Source: Cavenderia fasciculata
Lineage: Eukaryota; Evosea; Eumycetozoa; Acytosteliales; Cavenderiaceae
Direction: 5' to 3'
DNA: 64,000 nucleotides
NCBI RefSeq assembly: GCF_000203815.1
Contig: NW_004457708.1
Location: forward strand, 868,001 to 932,000
The first letter of the stretch is position 1, and every line of letters starts with the position of its first letter. Of the stretch, positions 1 to 12,304 are shown piece by piece. The notes below the pieces were generated by a model that was not told where the DNA came from, did not search any database, and was given only the letters and a program-made list of their open reading frames with translations. Made by a program: the position numbers and the translations under genes.

Positions 1-3000
1 GAGAGAAAGAAATTGATGAATGAAACATTGAAAAAGAAACAAGAAGAGGAACGATTATTGAAATTACAAGACGAGGAAAAGAACAAGCAATTGGAGAAAC
101 AAAAGGAAGAGGCAAAAAAAGAGTTGGATGAAATCAATTATCAGTTGATGTTGCAGGGTGCACCCATCCCATCGACAAGTGGAACTATCAGAGGCAACCC
201 ATTGGCTGCAATAGCTGCTGCAGGAGGTATAAGTGTACGTGGATCTAAATCACCACCATTGGATTTGGGAGAGTATAAGCGAAAGACTCTAGGACGTGGT
301 ATCACCTCGTTCTTTGGATTGAACCAAACCAATAACCATAGCGCTTCTAATCTTGGTACACATGGCCCAAACTCCTCTTCTGGCGGTGGAAACCCATCAG
401 AACTTAAAAAATACCCATCACACAATTCATTGGGATTAAAGAATGGATCAAACACTATGTTTCGTACCATCTCTGTACCTAGAGTGTCGAAAGGACAAGT
501 GTCACTCCAAGAACTATTCCAACACAAACAAAATAGTAGTAATAATTTGGCAGCTGCTGGCACATTGACATCGTCGGCTGTCGAAAAACTAAGAGATCTC
601 GCCAAACAACCTGCCAATCCTTCAAGACCACTCTCTTCATCTGGTTTCAAACCAATGTGGTTTGGTACATTTAATTTGGCTCAAAAATTTAAAGAAGATA
701 ATACTAAAAGACAAAGTGTTGAAAATAGATGGGATGGTAAGAAATTATAACAAAGTAATTGTGTGTTAAAAAGTATACCATTGACTAATTAGTTTCTTTT
801 TATTTATAGAATATGTTAAAACATTATTACCATCTGATTTGGAAAATGTAAAACAAAAGAAACTTCAACGTCAATTAAAGGATGAAGTTAAACAACAAAA
901 AATATTAAATGGTGATGAACTGTCATCTTCATCCGAGGAAGAGGAAGAAGAAGAAGAGGAAGAGGAAGAACAAAACCAACAAATCAATCAACAATTAATA
1001 GAGGATATTAGAAAAGATTTAAATGTTGAACATGATTATGAATATTCCGAGGATGAAGAAGATGAATTAATTGAAGAATTGGAACAATTGGAAAAACAAA
1101 ATAATAATGTTTTAATTGATGATGATGATGATATATCAGAATCTGATGATGATGATTCTGAAGAAGAAGATGAACAAGTACAACCACTACCAACAATTCA
1201 ACAACAACAACCAATTATTTTAACAACAATTGTAGACAAGGAAAAAGAAAAGGAGAAAAATGTAAAGAGATTATCAACTTCAACTTCAAGTACTACTTCC
1301 AATAGTACATTATTACCACCAACTGCAACCTTTATCATTGGTTCACAAGTAATGGAAATTGGTAAAGAAGATGAACCAGAGGAAGAATCAGATGAGGAAA
1401 CTGATGACGATGATAATCAAGAAGATCAATTTGATGAAGATGGAGCTAAAAAACAGAAAAAGCAGAAAAAGCAGAAAAAGGATAAAACTCAAGAGGTTAA
1501 ACCATTACAACCAACTGAAGGAGAACAAACTGCTTTGGATGGTGAACAACCACCTGCTGAAGAACCTATTCCCGAAGAACCATATGTTGAACCAAAGGAG
1601 GTTACAGATGGAAATATTATCATTGGTGCGTTGCTCAACAAGACTACTCGTCCCGCCAAAGAATACAAACCAAAAGAAGGTGAAATGTCATTGGCCTCAC
1701 AACGTCCACCTGATATGGTCAATATCTTCAAGTATGGTGTCATTGATATCGACTTTGCCGAGATTTTTGGTGAAGAAGAAGATCTAAGAGGTCACATTAT
1801 GTGGACTGTTGGTTCATTTGGTGTAGAAGAAAGAGATCCTGATGATTATGCTGTATTTTATACAAAGGATTGTTATATTGTTTTAAATGTATGAAAAACA
1901 AAAAGAAAAAGAAAACAAAAGAATGAAAGAGTTTTAAAATATTAATATATTTTATTTCTATTTTCTATTTTTTAGATATCAGATAATAAATTAGATTCAA
2001 AAATGTATAATGTACATGTTTGGATTGGTAAAGAAGCACCAATTGATAGAATTGGTACAGCTGCAATGATGGCACTTCAATTGGCCACTCATATGGGTGG
2101 TAAAGTAAACCACTATAGAGAAGAACAAGGCAATGAAAGCAAACTCTTCCTCGGATACTATTACAATGATGATTATAATGGAATCAAGCAAAAGAGTGGT
2201 GGTCCACAATCAGATTTTAACATTGTACCAAAGATTAGACCTGTTGGAACAACTACTCTCTTCAAGGTTGATATCCCATTGATTGGTGAAAAGAGTGGAC
2301 GTGTCTCGGTGCGTCGTGTTGCATTGTCTAAAAAGTTTGTCAAATCCTCTCCCCTCGAAGTATGTTATGTCCTCGAAAACAATGATCGTGTCTATATCAA
2401 ACTTGGTCCAAAATCAACCATCCAAACAAAGAGTTTAGCAAGATCACTTGCAAAAGAATTATCCAATTCATATGCTCATCAAGTTAAAATTATTGAAGTT
2501 GGTAAGTGTCAAAAGAAAAAAAAGAAAAAGATACAAAAGTTATTAATTGTTAATTTTCATTTGTTAGTTGGAGAATTAATGGAAAAAGAATTTTATAAAT
2601 ATATGAGTGAACAAAAGACAAAGGAAGATAGAGACAAGGATTACAAGACGACAGAAGAGGAAGAGACGATTGTTAATCTCTACCGAACCTATACCAAGGA
2701 CACTGGTAAATTGGATCTAGAGTCGATTGTTGAAGAGTACCCAATCGAATATTACGAGTTGAATAACAAGGAAGTGTTTATTCTCGATTGTACAACCGAT
2801 GTGTTTGTCTGGGCACCACGCGCGGTCAACAAGAAAAAGGTGATGGCTGGTCGCGAGTGTGGAAAGATGTTCTTTAACGAGTACGAGCGTCCTCAATGGG
2901 CTCGACTTGTATTCATTACCGAAGGTGAAGAACCACCCCTCTTTAAGCAACAATTCAAGAATTGGCCATCACCAAAACCAATCAACTTTAGTAGTATTGC

Positions 3001-4639
3001 CGAACCAATCTCCAAACCCAGCTTATTTTCATCGCCACCAAGTTACAACTTTGAAAATATTATCAATAATCTTCAGGATCAAGTCATTGAGCCAGTACTT
3101 AAAAACAATCCAAATGATACGATCGATGTGTATACCATTACATTGCCAGAGTTACAATTCTTCAAGGTGGATGGATTCTACAAGGGTCATTTCTACGAAG
3201 ATGATTGTTACATGATTATCGTTTCGACACGTAACAAGAGTACGTACAAAACGATCACATCAAACGAACCACAAACAACGATATATTGGTGGGAGGGTGT
3301 GCATGCCGATCCAAAGGGTTTCCCATCCTTTGTGCACGGACTCTTCCCCATCATCTCTCAAAAGTTTGTAGAGATGGGTCAGTTGAAACCACGTTGTTGT
3401 CTAGTCAAACAAAGAAAGGAACCAGATCATTTCCTTGGACTCTTTGGAAACAAATTGGTCATTCACAAAGGTTCAAGATTTGATATTGATATCTCTGATA
3501 AAATTTATCAATTTATCTCTTTTGGTCAATATACTTATATTCAACAAATTGATCAAGTATGAATAGAAAAAAACAAAAACAAAAAGACAAAACATAATCA
3601 ATCAATTTACTAATTTAATTTAATTTTTACTTTAGAATACAACATTATTAAATTCATTTTATTGTTACTTTTTGGTATCATTGGCACGTGAAAAGATAAC
3701 AATTTGGAGAGGTAAATTTAATAGAGTAACGACAGATGAAGAATTGGAATTGTTTGCCAGTTATTTGGATAAAGAGTACTATGTAAAATACGTGAATCAG
3801 TCAAGAGAAGGTGAATTGTTTTGGAAATCATTGCCTGGTATGATCAGAGAACCGGTAGATTATAGTCATAGAGGTCACATACTCTACAGATTCTATTTTA
3901 AAAACACAGAGTTTAGTGTCGAGAGAATCAAGAGAATGTATACATCTGATCTTGCATCAGATTATTGTTGTCTTCTTGAAACTAGAACTAAACTCTATTT
4001 TTGGATTGGTTCACAAGCTTCTGCAACTTTGTTATATATTTCAAATATTTTTATAAATGTAAATAGAAAATAGAAATAATAATAATAATAATAATAATAA
4101 TAATTATAACTAATAATTTATAATTTTAGGACTATTGTAAATATTTATCAAGAACAGTTGATTGTGTAAAGAGAGTTTATCAATATCAAGAGTCATTGAA
4201 TTTCAAACATCAATTCCCGGCATGGGATAATAAGGATGTTATTGTAGACCCATTGGAATTGAGACAACAACGATTGACCGTGCAAAGAACACTCGAATAC
4301 AGAAAGCAGTGCGAAGAGGAACAACAATTATTACGCGAATACCTCGAGTATGCCAGCAGTCTCGACGATGACGATTATCTCGAGGATTTCGAGTCGTGGG
4401 TCATGGAGAAAAAGAGTTTCCTCGATCAAGATGGAGGACATCATATCATTCGTCATAATAGTAATACCAATAATCATCTCAACAACAACAATAATAACCA
4501 TCACCACCATCATACTAATAATAATCTAAACACACCATCAACCACTCCTACCATTGTAAATGATCCAACCACTCCACCATCAGAATCTAAAAAGAAAAAG
4601 AAGAGTAAATTCCTCAATATCTTTACAAAGACAAAATAA
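1..4639 (+). CDS. Gelsolin-related protein, 5' end cut by window edge
   Basis: The reading frame is open from base 1, so the gene starts outside the window. Inferred exons are 1-736, 810-1888, 1976-2501, 2568-3556, 3636-4058 and 4130-4639, giving at least 1420 residues. The N-terminal part has a basic/Glu coiled coil and low-complexity Ser/Asn segments; the second exon carries long Glu/Asp runs. From about 1690 on come gelsolin-type repeats: 'DIDFAEIF...HIMWTVGSFG...DCYIVLNV' with 'VHVWIGKEA', then 'GRVSVRRVALSKKFV', 'EVFILDCTTDVFVWAPRA' with 'WARLVFITEGEEPPLFK', a fourth with 'HFYEDDCYMIIVS', and a last one with 'RTKLYFWIGSQAS'. No villin headpiece is visible. Such proteins bind, cap or sever actin in the cytoplasm. 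Among known dictyostelid proteins the closest type is GRP125 (phototaxis), which as I recall is shorter, so orthology is unproven. The C-terminus is a His/Asn tract followed by a Lys-rich tail. Confidence 0.87.
2502..2567 (+). other. 66-base in-frame intron of the gelsolin-related gene
   Basis: The segment starts GTAAGT and ends TTGTTAG, the normal splice signals here, but its length is a multiple of three and it has no stop in the host frame. Retention would insert 22 mostly basic residues (Lys-rich, then hydrophobic) at the end of the second gelsolin repeat. Splicing joins 'KIIEV' to 'VGELMEK', which reads naturally, so I call it an intron. Confidence 0.7.
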
Positions 4640-5010
4640 TAGAAACATAAATAATAGATCAACAAACAATAATAGTAATAGAACAACAAAATCGGAAATT
4701 AATTTTTTATTAATAATATATTTCAAACAGACCAAGAAAGACGAACCATTCATTTCTTTCTAAATAAATAAATGATCATTACAAACAAAGTATCAATGTC
4801 CTTTCTGATACACTTTATTAAAGGTTGTCCTTTTAAATACAAAAAAAGTTGTGATAAGAAGGTCTCTTGTGGATTGATGGTAGTGAGGCTTATTCTTCAG
4901 ATGGTGGATTTGAACATTGCTCTATTAGATATGAAAAAAATTAATTGGATTATTATCAGTTGGATCACAAATCTGAATAAAATTTAAGTTTTGATTACAT
5001 ACTCAAGGGA
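4640..5010. other. Intergenic, 3' flank with partial duplicate
   Basis: Contains the 3' untranslated region of the gelsolin-related gene and then degenerate sequence. Bases about 4733-4815 resemble about 5988-6090 (shared 'aaataaataaatgat' and 'cagatacac'-like words), suggesting leftovers of a duplicated 3' region. I see no convincing gene here. Confidence 0.45.
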
Positions 5011-5857
5011 TCAAATTGCAATTCCCAAAGATTGTTTCTTGGAGGATTCATCTTTGCTAGTGTTGTGTTTACCAACCAACAAAAAGGAAGGGTTGACCAA
5101 AAAGGCAGACAGAGGTTGGAGTTTGTTTATCTTGTTGTCTGAGAAGTCCCCACAGTTGGCCAGTTTGAGATAGGATAACTCCAGATCCAGAGTATCCAGG
5201 TTGAGCCCCCACATTGATTTCAATAATTTAATTTCCACAATACGATAGACAGCCGGCATGTATCGATGGTCCAGGTGGGGAACAAACAGGAGGATCCTTT
5301 TTTTGATACATTTCAGATGGAATTCTTGATTTGGGAAATTCGACCATGAATATTGGTTTCAAATAGTAACCATCTAGTTGTGGCAAAGGAATGATCTCAA
5401 CATCAGAAATTGTTTGATCCGACATATCTAGAAGAATCACATCGATTTGATAAGTGACCAATAATAATTGCACTGATCCATACTTTTCCAACACCAATTT
5501 CATATTGTAACGGACCCTTATCATCGAATCCAATGAATTCTAATTCCACATCCACAAGCGTAAGTCTTGGCACCTGTTCGTACACGAACAAAAACAGTAC
5601 GATTAATCATATATTTAATGGCCTCTTGATTAATTATAATTATCATCAAGCTGAAGGGGGTTATGATCTATTGACAGGATGTAAAATGAATCAATAAATT
5701 ATTAGTAAACTTCTTATTTTCGTAGAAAATGTCCCCACATACCAAGTTCTTGGAGGATCTTTAGTTTTCCTTGATGATAATTATCTTCGTTAATAGAATT
5801 GGATTTTAACAAGTCTTGTAATTCTTGGAGACGGGTCTCTCTTGTTTGCTCTAACAT
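5011..5857 (-). pseudogene. Decayed gene of unrecognised family
   Basis: Read leftward, an ATG at 5857 opens an exon (5743-5857) coding a helical hairpin rich in Leu/Glu/Gln, 'TRLQELQDLLKSNSINEDNY', reminiscent of a SHOCT-type short helical domain. It ends at a good donor (GTATGT) and is followed by an acceptor at 5574-5575. Downstream the protein-like sequence hops between frames: 'LTLVDVELEFIGFDDKG', then 'SVQLLLVTYQIDVILLDM' with 'PLPQLDGYYLKPIFMVEF', then 'YRIVEIKLLKSMWGLNLDTL' to a stop near 5011. At least two frame changes are needed, so this is a broken host gene. I do not recognise the family. A chain of genuine short exons is less likely because no good splice sites sit at the frame changes. 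Confidence 0.5.
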
Positions 5858-6861
5858 TCTCTAATTATTTACAGAACTAAAAAAAAGTAAGAATAAAAAA
5901 AAGTTTCTCCCTCAATAAAATGACATATGATTTGGCTTTTCAAATAATATTTATTAAAATTGTATTTTTACATAATAGTACCAACAAGAAGAAAGACTAA
6001 TCATATTCTTTCTAGAAATAAATAAATGATACCAGTACATACAAAATAAAATAAGGAAAAAAACAAGAGGGTTCCTGTTCAGATACACCAGGCTTTCTTT
6101 TGGTATACCTACCTTGGCTTGCAAACCCCCAATTACCTTTTCAAATCAAGTGTTTGGAACAAACAAAAAGTATAGATAGATAAACAATATGAATCAATTG
6201 ATTAGGGCTACTTGATCTTTGAATTTAAAAATCTTTATGATTTGTCCAATTATTTAATTTTGTTGTTAATTCATGCATTCCTCCAATCAAAAAGGGTTTT
6301 TATCTTTTTTAATTTTTTGACAAGTTCAAAATTTCAACTCACTATCATACTTGCTCCCTAAATATTTTGACAATCAAATAACAACCACTACCACCCACCA
6401 ATAGACATAATAGGTGTTGGAAAGTGTGATGTTGGAGATAACCACCCCCCCACAGACACACTCATCCTAGACCATCCATCATTCATCCAGTTATTACTGC
6501 TGGTTAGGTTAATATTCAATTAAAAACAATTGTCTAGACAACACCCAACGAGACGTGATCGAAACCTTCATATCCATCCACTCAGTCTTTTCATTTAGAT
6601 TTACTTTGTTTACCTATCTATCTATCTATCTATCTCTTGTTAAATTAAAAGGTAAAAAGATATTTATTCATCTCTCCACTGGGACACAAGGTGATGATCA
6701 TCATCCATGATTATCTCTAATCAATTAAATAATCATTAATCTAAATCCCCATCCCCAAATTAAAATTAAATTATACATTATGTTTATAAAAATATTAATA
6801 TCATTCTATTGTCCTCTTTTATTTATTGTTTTAGATAAATATATTTATAAAGCAAAAAAAA
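5858..6861. other. Intergenic region upstream of the beta-lactamase-like gene
   Basis: AT-rich with a (CTAT)n run near 6614-6634 and homology at about 5988-6090 to the segment at 4733-4815. The part just before 6862 is very AT-rich and ends in a poly-A stretch before the start codon, typical of dictyostelid promoters. No gene seen. Confidence 0.5.
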
Positions 6862-8631
6862 ATGAAGTATTCAGATAAAGTACTATTTGTATTTTATCTT
6901 TTAGTTTCCGTTATCTTTATTCATGGTAAATTTATCCCAAAAGATATTATCTTTGTTTTTAGAAATTAATATTCATTCTTTTGATTATAAAATATGTTTC
7001 AATAGGATGTCCTGATTACCCACAACCCGTCCCATTGGACCAAAATGATCCTACATTGCAAAAAGCATATGCAGAGGTAGATGCAATGATCCAAGCCAAT
7101 ATGAAGACCTATGGAGTACAAAGTTTTGTAGCAACTATTGTATATGGCGATGATTTAGTTTGGTCAAAGGCTTATGGTAAAGTTGATCCATTAAATCCAC
7201 AATCCCCTGATCTTACAATTGATAATACGTATGTCATCATATGTTTAAAATATAACGTTATATTTTAAAAATTATTTTTATTTTGTTATTTACCTTTTTT
7301 TAACTTTTCAATTTAGTGTAAGAATTGCAAGTATTACAAAAACATTTACAGATTTGATGATGTTCCAATTAAGAGATAAAGGAGTGATTGCTTTGGATGA
7401 TCCAATTTCCAAATACTATCCAAATTTCAGTATTAGAGATTCGTACCATACCAAGAGGGATATTACATTCCGTGAATTGGCATCACATCAATCGGGTCTA
7501 CCAAGAGAGGTTCCATGCAACTTTGACTTGCTTCCAACCGACAATTGTACCGAGTCGATAATTCTCGAGAGACTACAAGAACACTTCTTGATTCTTCCAC
7601 AGTACACTACCACCCATTACTCTAACCTTGGTATGGCCTTGTTGGGTAGAGCTTGTGGAAAGGCCGCCCACATGGAATACGAACAATACGTAGAGGAAAA
7701 GATCTTGGCTCCACTTGGAATGCACAATAGTTCATTCGACTATAACAAGATCAAGGATCGTATGGCCATTGGTTTGGAGTTATGGCCAAATGGTACCTAT
7801 CTCCATGCACCCATCATTGGTTTGGGATGGGGTACTCCTATGGGAGGTCTCTTTGCCACTGCCAGAGACATGGCCCGTTACGCATCGTTCTGGTTGTCCA
7901 ATGAAAGTCCAGTCCTCGACAGCTCAACCGTCAAGGAAGCTCTATCCGCCATCTACCTAGTCAACGACGGTCAAAGTGCCTACGGAACTCCATGGGAAAC
8001 ATTCTACAACCAAAACAACAATATCTGGGTACGTGAAAAGGCCGGTGCTTTGGATGGATACCGTTCTCAATTGGCTGTTATTCGTGAACTCAAACTTGGT
8101 GTCTTTTTCTCATCCATGATGTATCTCGGTCTCCAAGACCTCTGGATGTCTCAAGCTTTAGACATTTTAATCCCAGTCTATGAAGCTATGCTCTATGAAA
8201 AGAATAGTACCCCACAATTATTCGAGACCATCCCCACCTCGTTCAAGAAGGCTCCCACTCCAATCCCTCAATCTGCCTTGCACGGAGTCTACGAGTATGA
8301 AGGTAGCTTGTTTGTCGTCCAAGATGACACCAACGGTAATTTGATTGCCAACTTTGGTGGAGCACCCAATTTCAACATGACCCTTTTTGCTCAGGACCAC
8401 CCACACATCTATCGTATCAAGATTGCCGATCCAAGTATCCAATCTTGTATCTTTGTCGATGATGGTAGCAACTATGAATTGGTCTACGTCAAGTATACCG
8501 ATGGTGCATCTCATCCAGAATCCATGGAAGTAATGGGTCAAACCATGCCATGGGTATCTGAAAATCCAAGTGATGCCCAACTCTTTGAAAAAGTAAAACC
8601 AATTAGACCAACTAATTATATGAGACTCTAA
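6862..8631 (+). CDS. Secreted serine beta-lactamase-like hydrolase (class C / esterase type)
   Basis: Inferred exons are 6862-6925, 7006-7228 and 7317-8631, giving 533 residues. The first exon encodes a hydrophobic signal peptide ('VLFVFYLLVSVIFIHG'), so the enzyme is probably secreted or enters the endolysosomal route. The serine beta-lactamase fold is shown by the 'SITK' motif (SxxK nucleophile) created across the second intron, the 'HYSN' motif (Tyr of YxN) about 130 residues later, and 'GYRSQLAV' in the region of the third motif. 'PISKYYPNF' and 'ITFRELASHQSGLPRE' are typical of LACTB/AmpC/esterase relatives. The C-terminal 120 residues form an extra beta-rich part. The family contains peptidases, esterases and lactamases; the substrate cannot be told from sequence. 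The start is chosen for its A-rich context and signal peptide. Confidence 0.85.
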
Positions 8632-9413
8632 AGTAAAGTGATAGAGAGAGATAGGGAGACATTAATGGATTAATAATTGTATACATCTAAAAAAAAAAAA
8701 AAAAAAAATAATCTTTTTAAAAATAAAATCCCAAATCAACAAAAAAGAAATTTAAAGTTAATGTTAGATCTACATTTGTATTAATATTGATTTTAAATTC
8801 ATTTGCAGGTAGTGAAGTAATATTAGTATTAATAATATTATTATTTAGATCTGATCAATAAAAAGAAAGTATGGGTGATGAGAAAGGGAGGGGTAGAAAA
8901 GACAAGACATGTTTTTTTATGGCTTTCCGTGTTCGATCATCAATTTATTTCCTTTTATGTAATTTGGTTTTAACCTCACACCAACAACAATGATAATCGA
9001 ATATGCCCCCTTATTAATAAGTGGGTGTGAACCCTATAACTATCAACCATTCTATAATACTATAGTCTGAGTACTTTTAACGTACGAAAGAACCATCCAT
9101 CATATGATGATTGAAAATAACACGGAAAATAAAGAATATTAATATTGTTATGTGCTATCATCATCATCATAATCTTGATCTGATAATAATTATGGGGGGA
9201 GCATTGTTGATGTCCAAAATACATTGCTTAAATATTAATAAATCCATCATCAGTATCAATCCTTCCAAACAAGATATATCTAGGTATAATAATAATAACA
9301 ATACTATAACAACAGGGTATGTTATAAAATATAAATAATAATAATATTTTTATTTTTCTCATTAATCTTTCAGGCTCCCAAGTTACACATGTTATGTTTT
9401 TTTTTTTGGGTAG

Positions 9414-9473
9414 GTAGGACCTACTGTAGCTAGAGAGCTACCACTACATCATGTATATACATTTAATGTAGTG
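9414..9473. repeat. Cluster of three short inverted repeats
   Basis: Three hairpins follow each other: GTAGG/CCTAC (9414-9424), GTAGCT/AGCTAC with a 4-base loop (9426-9441), and CACTACAT/ATGTAGTG (arms 9442-9449 and 9466-9473). All share a TAG/CTA core. Function is unknown. Confidence 0.55.
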
Positions 9474-10641
9474 AGTATTATTATTATTATCACTAAATCC
9501 AATATTGAGAGGAGTAGTAATAGAAAAACAATAATTATTGTAATTTAAAATAATTAAAAAGACATTGTAACAGTGGTCCATTGTTTAATCTACTACTGCT
9601 ATCTGCTCTATCTATCTATCTCTCTCTATATTCCCACTCTGATATCGGTTTCAAATTTACCAATCTAGATTAGATCATAGTGAGTGTGTTATATCATTCA
9701 TTTCCTCAGTTTTGCCATGTATGGTAACAAAGCACTTATTATTTCCATTCCATTGAAAACAAACCGTATCATTCTGTTGCCATTTTTGATGGTATTGACA
9801 AGACACATAAAGAGAGAAAGGAGAGGTCTAAAATTCTTTAATTGTCAACTCTTCATCGCGATGTTGATACATCCATTCCTTTCGAATCTAAGTGTTACAA
9901 TAATAATATAGTATATGATATATTGTCCCTAACAACTTGGATGGGTTGGAGATCTTCCCCATTCCACCCACCCCCCCAAACTAACTAAACACACAATATG
10001 AGGAGGTGGGGATCAATGCATTGGAAAATAACCATATATGGTAATTTTCAAAATGGAATTATTATTGTTGGTGTACTAGTGACTGTGACTGGGGTGAATT
10101 TATGGATCCATAAACAATCAAGATCACATGTACATTGTGTTATTATGTGTATGAATGAACCCATCCCCTCTCCTCTCTTACCATACTTGGTTATATAGAC
10201 CTTTGGATTCTTCCTCTTGTTCCAGAAGAAATCCCAAATGGAGTAGAAATGGAGGGGGGTCAACACCTAATATTGTGACTCCATTATGATAAGAAAAGAT
10301 AGATTAAAGATGATTGTGATAGGGTTATATAGGTAGAGGTAGGTAGGGTGTTGTAATATTACCTTATGTATCAAAGCATGTTACATGAGGTAGTCGTAAA
10401 TTTATTAAAATAATAACACTGTGAAAAAAATCCACATATACAATCCACCCCCCAACCCAACCAACACTACTCACTCTCTTTGTTGTAACAGAAAGAAATA
10501 ATAATGAATTGTGGATGTGGTAAAAATAATAATAACAAGCAGACACCTGGTGTGTGCTTGTTGTATTACTATTGAATTATCCTGCTACTACATGTAGAAA
10601 AAAGATAGTGTGTGCGAGAGTGAGTGAGTAAGTGAGTTGGA

Positions 10642-10671
10642 TACGGGTCACATTGCATACACGTACCCGTA
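10642..10671. repeat. Inverted repeat TACGGGT / ACCCGTA
   Basis: Perfect 7-bp arms at 10642-10648 and 10665-10671 with a 16-base loop. The arms are GC-richer than their surroundings. It could be a protein-binding site or part of an RNA hairpin. Confidence 0.5.
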
Positions 10672-12304
10672 GATGCATCCGCTCCGCATTGTGGAAAGAT
10701 GATCACCACCCATCACCACCACTACTACTACCACCTCTCCTGCTTCTAGTGCTGTCAATCAACAACCACTACTACTAGCAACCACCTCCACTACGACGAC
10801 TACTACTACTACTATTCCTGCTACTACCAACAATAGCAATTATGACTTTGTTGATTATATGGTTGGTAAATCTATCAATACATCCATCCATCTCATCCAT
10901 CCCATCCATCCATCAATCCGTATGTCCATGCATCCATCCGACCATTTCATTCATTCATTCATACATCATTCCTTCCCATGTTCATTTGATTTAATCAACA
11001 ACAACCTAGCATCATTCATCAAACAACAAGATTTACTTTTCAGTATCAATTTAGATAATTCATTATTCAATCGCAATTTTTGCTCAATATAGTAGGTATT
11101 AAAGTTAGTCTTGCAAGATCGATCGTAGATAGAGTTTTTTTATCATATTTAGATTATAATATTACAATATTTTTCCCCTGCTTTTGTTTTTTTTTTAAAT
11201 TTAATTTTATATATTTATATTCCCCTATCACTTATGAATAGACACAACAACAACAACTTTCAACATCCGATAATTTAATTGATCATATTTCATTCATCAA
11301 TCAACTATATCCATTTGCGTCGTCTGCTATTCAAATATTGTCAATTTAATCCCCCATAGTATCTATCAAAAAAATTATAAAGTGTAGAAAAATAATAATA
11401 ATTTAATTTGTTGTTGGTGTTGTTCCAGAGTCTATTATATTTCCACATTTAATTTATTTCCTTTTTTATTCCATACCCATTATCATCAAAATCATACATA
11501 CTCTTTCCATCCATCCTTTTTTGCATTATTCCACAACATAAATCTTAGGATCGATAGTATCCATAAATCAATCTATATTTTTCTATTACCACGTGGATCA
11601 TATAATATCTATTTGTTTGTTTGTTTTGTGGTGTCAAAAGTAAAAATAGATTTTAGTATCCCATTCTTTTTTTTATATATTATTAATATTGTTGTTGTTG
11701 TTGTAGTCAACAGTACTATTACTACTACTACTTTTTTGGCATCCACATTCTATTTAAAAAAAAAAAAAATACCTTATCAAAAACTAACAAACAATTTTGA
11801 TTTTCCTCTTCTTTAACTTTAAAGTTTTCTAATTATATATTTCATAGGATCATTTTTTAAAAATACCTTTAATATTTATATTCAATTTACCAATTTCCAT
11901 TTTTTACAAAACAACAAAAAAAATATCAATCTCTCTATCTCTCTCTCTTTTAAAACTATAATTATTAATCTTACCATTAACAAACAAATAGTAAAACCAA
12001 ACTCAAACTATACTACTACTATTGAATTCAAAAAAAGTTAAAAGATTAATTCCAATCTCATTATCTTTATCTAACAACCTTTTTATTTTAACAAACAAAC
12101 TAGTTGTCAGCAGTGTTATATACCCGTTTTTTAAATCTTTTAAAAACAATAATAGTTTATTTATAATTTCTATATTTATTCATTCATTCATTCATTTAAT
12201 ATTATATTATTTCTTATTTATATAATTTATTTATATACTTTATTTTCAATTCAACCATTTTATTCAAATTACTTCTCAAAAAAAAACCAAAAAAAACAAA
12301 CAAA

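Larger units (their letters stand above)
8632..12304. other. Long intergenic region
   Basis: About 3.7 kb without a confident gene. It holds poly-A and poly-T runs, (CCAT)n-like stretches around 10880-10960, three closely spaced hairpins at 9414-9473, a 7-bp-stem hairpin at 10642-10671, and coding-like patches at 10706-10861, 11030-11095 and 11243-11348 (see findings). The last 400 bases before 12305 are T- and A-rich and look like the promoter and 5' leader of the cyclin gene. Confidence 0.5.

Noticed and set aside
4895-4990. tRNA-like word GGATTTGAAC
   Set aside because: The flanks do not form an acceptor stem or D and anticodon arms on either strand.
9111-10266. Several 60-75 residue frames in the long spacer
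   Set aside because: Low-complexity composition, no splice or start context, no recognisable motif.
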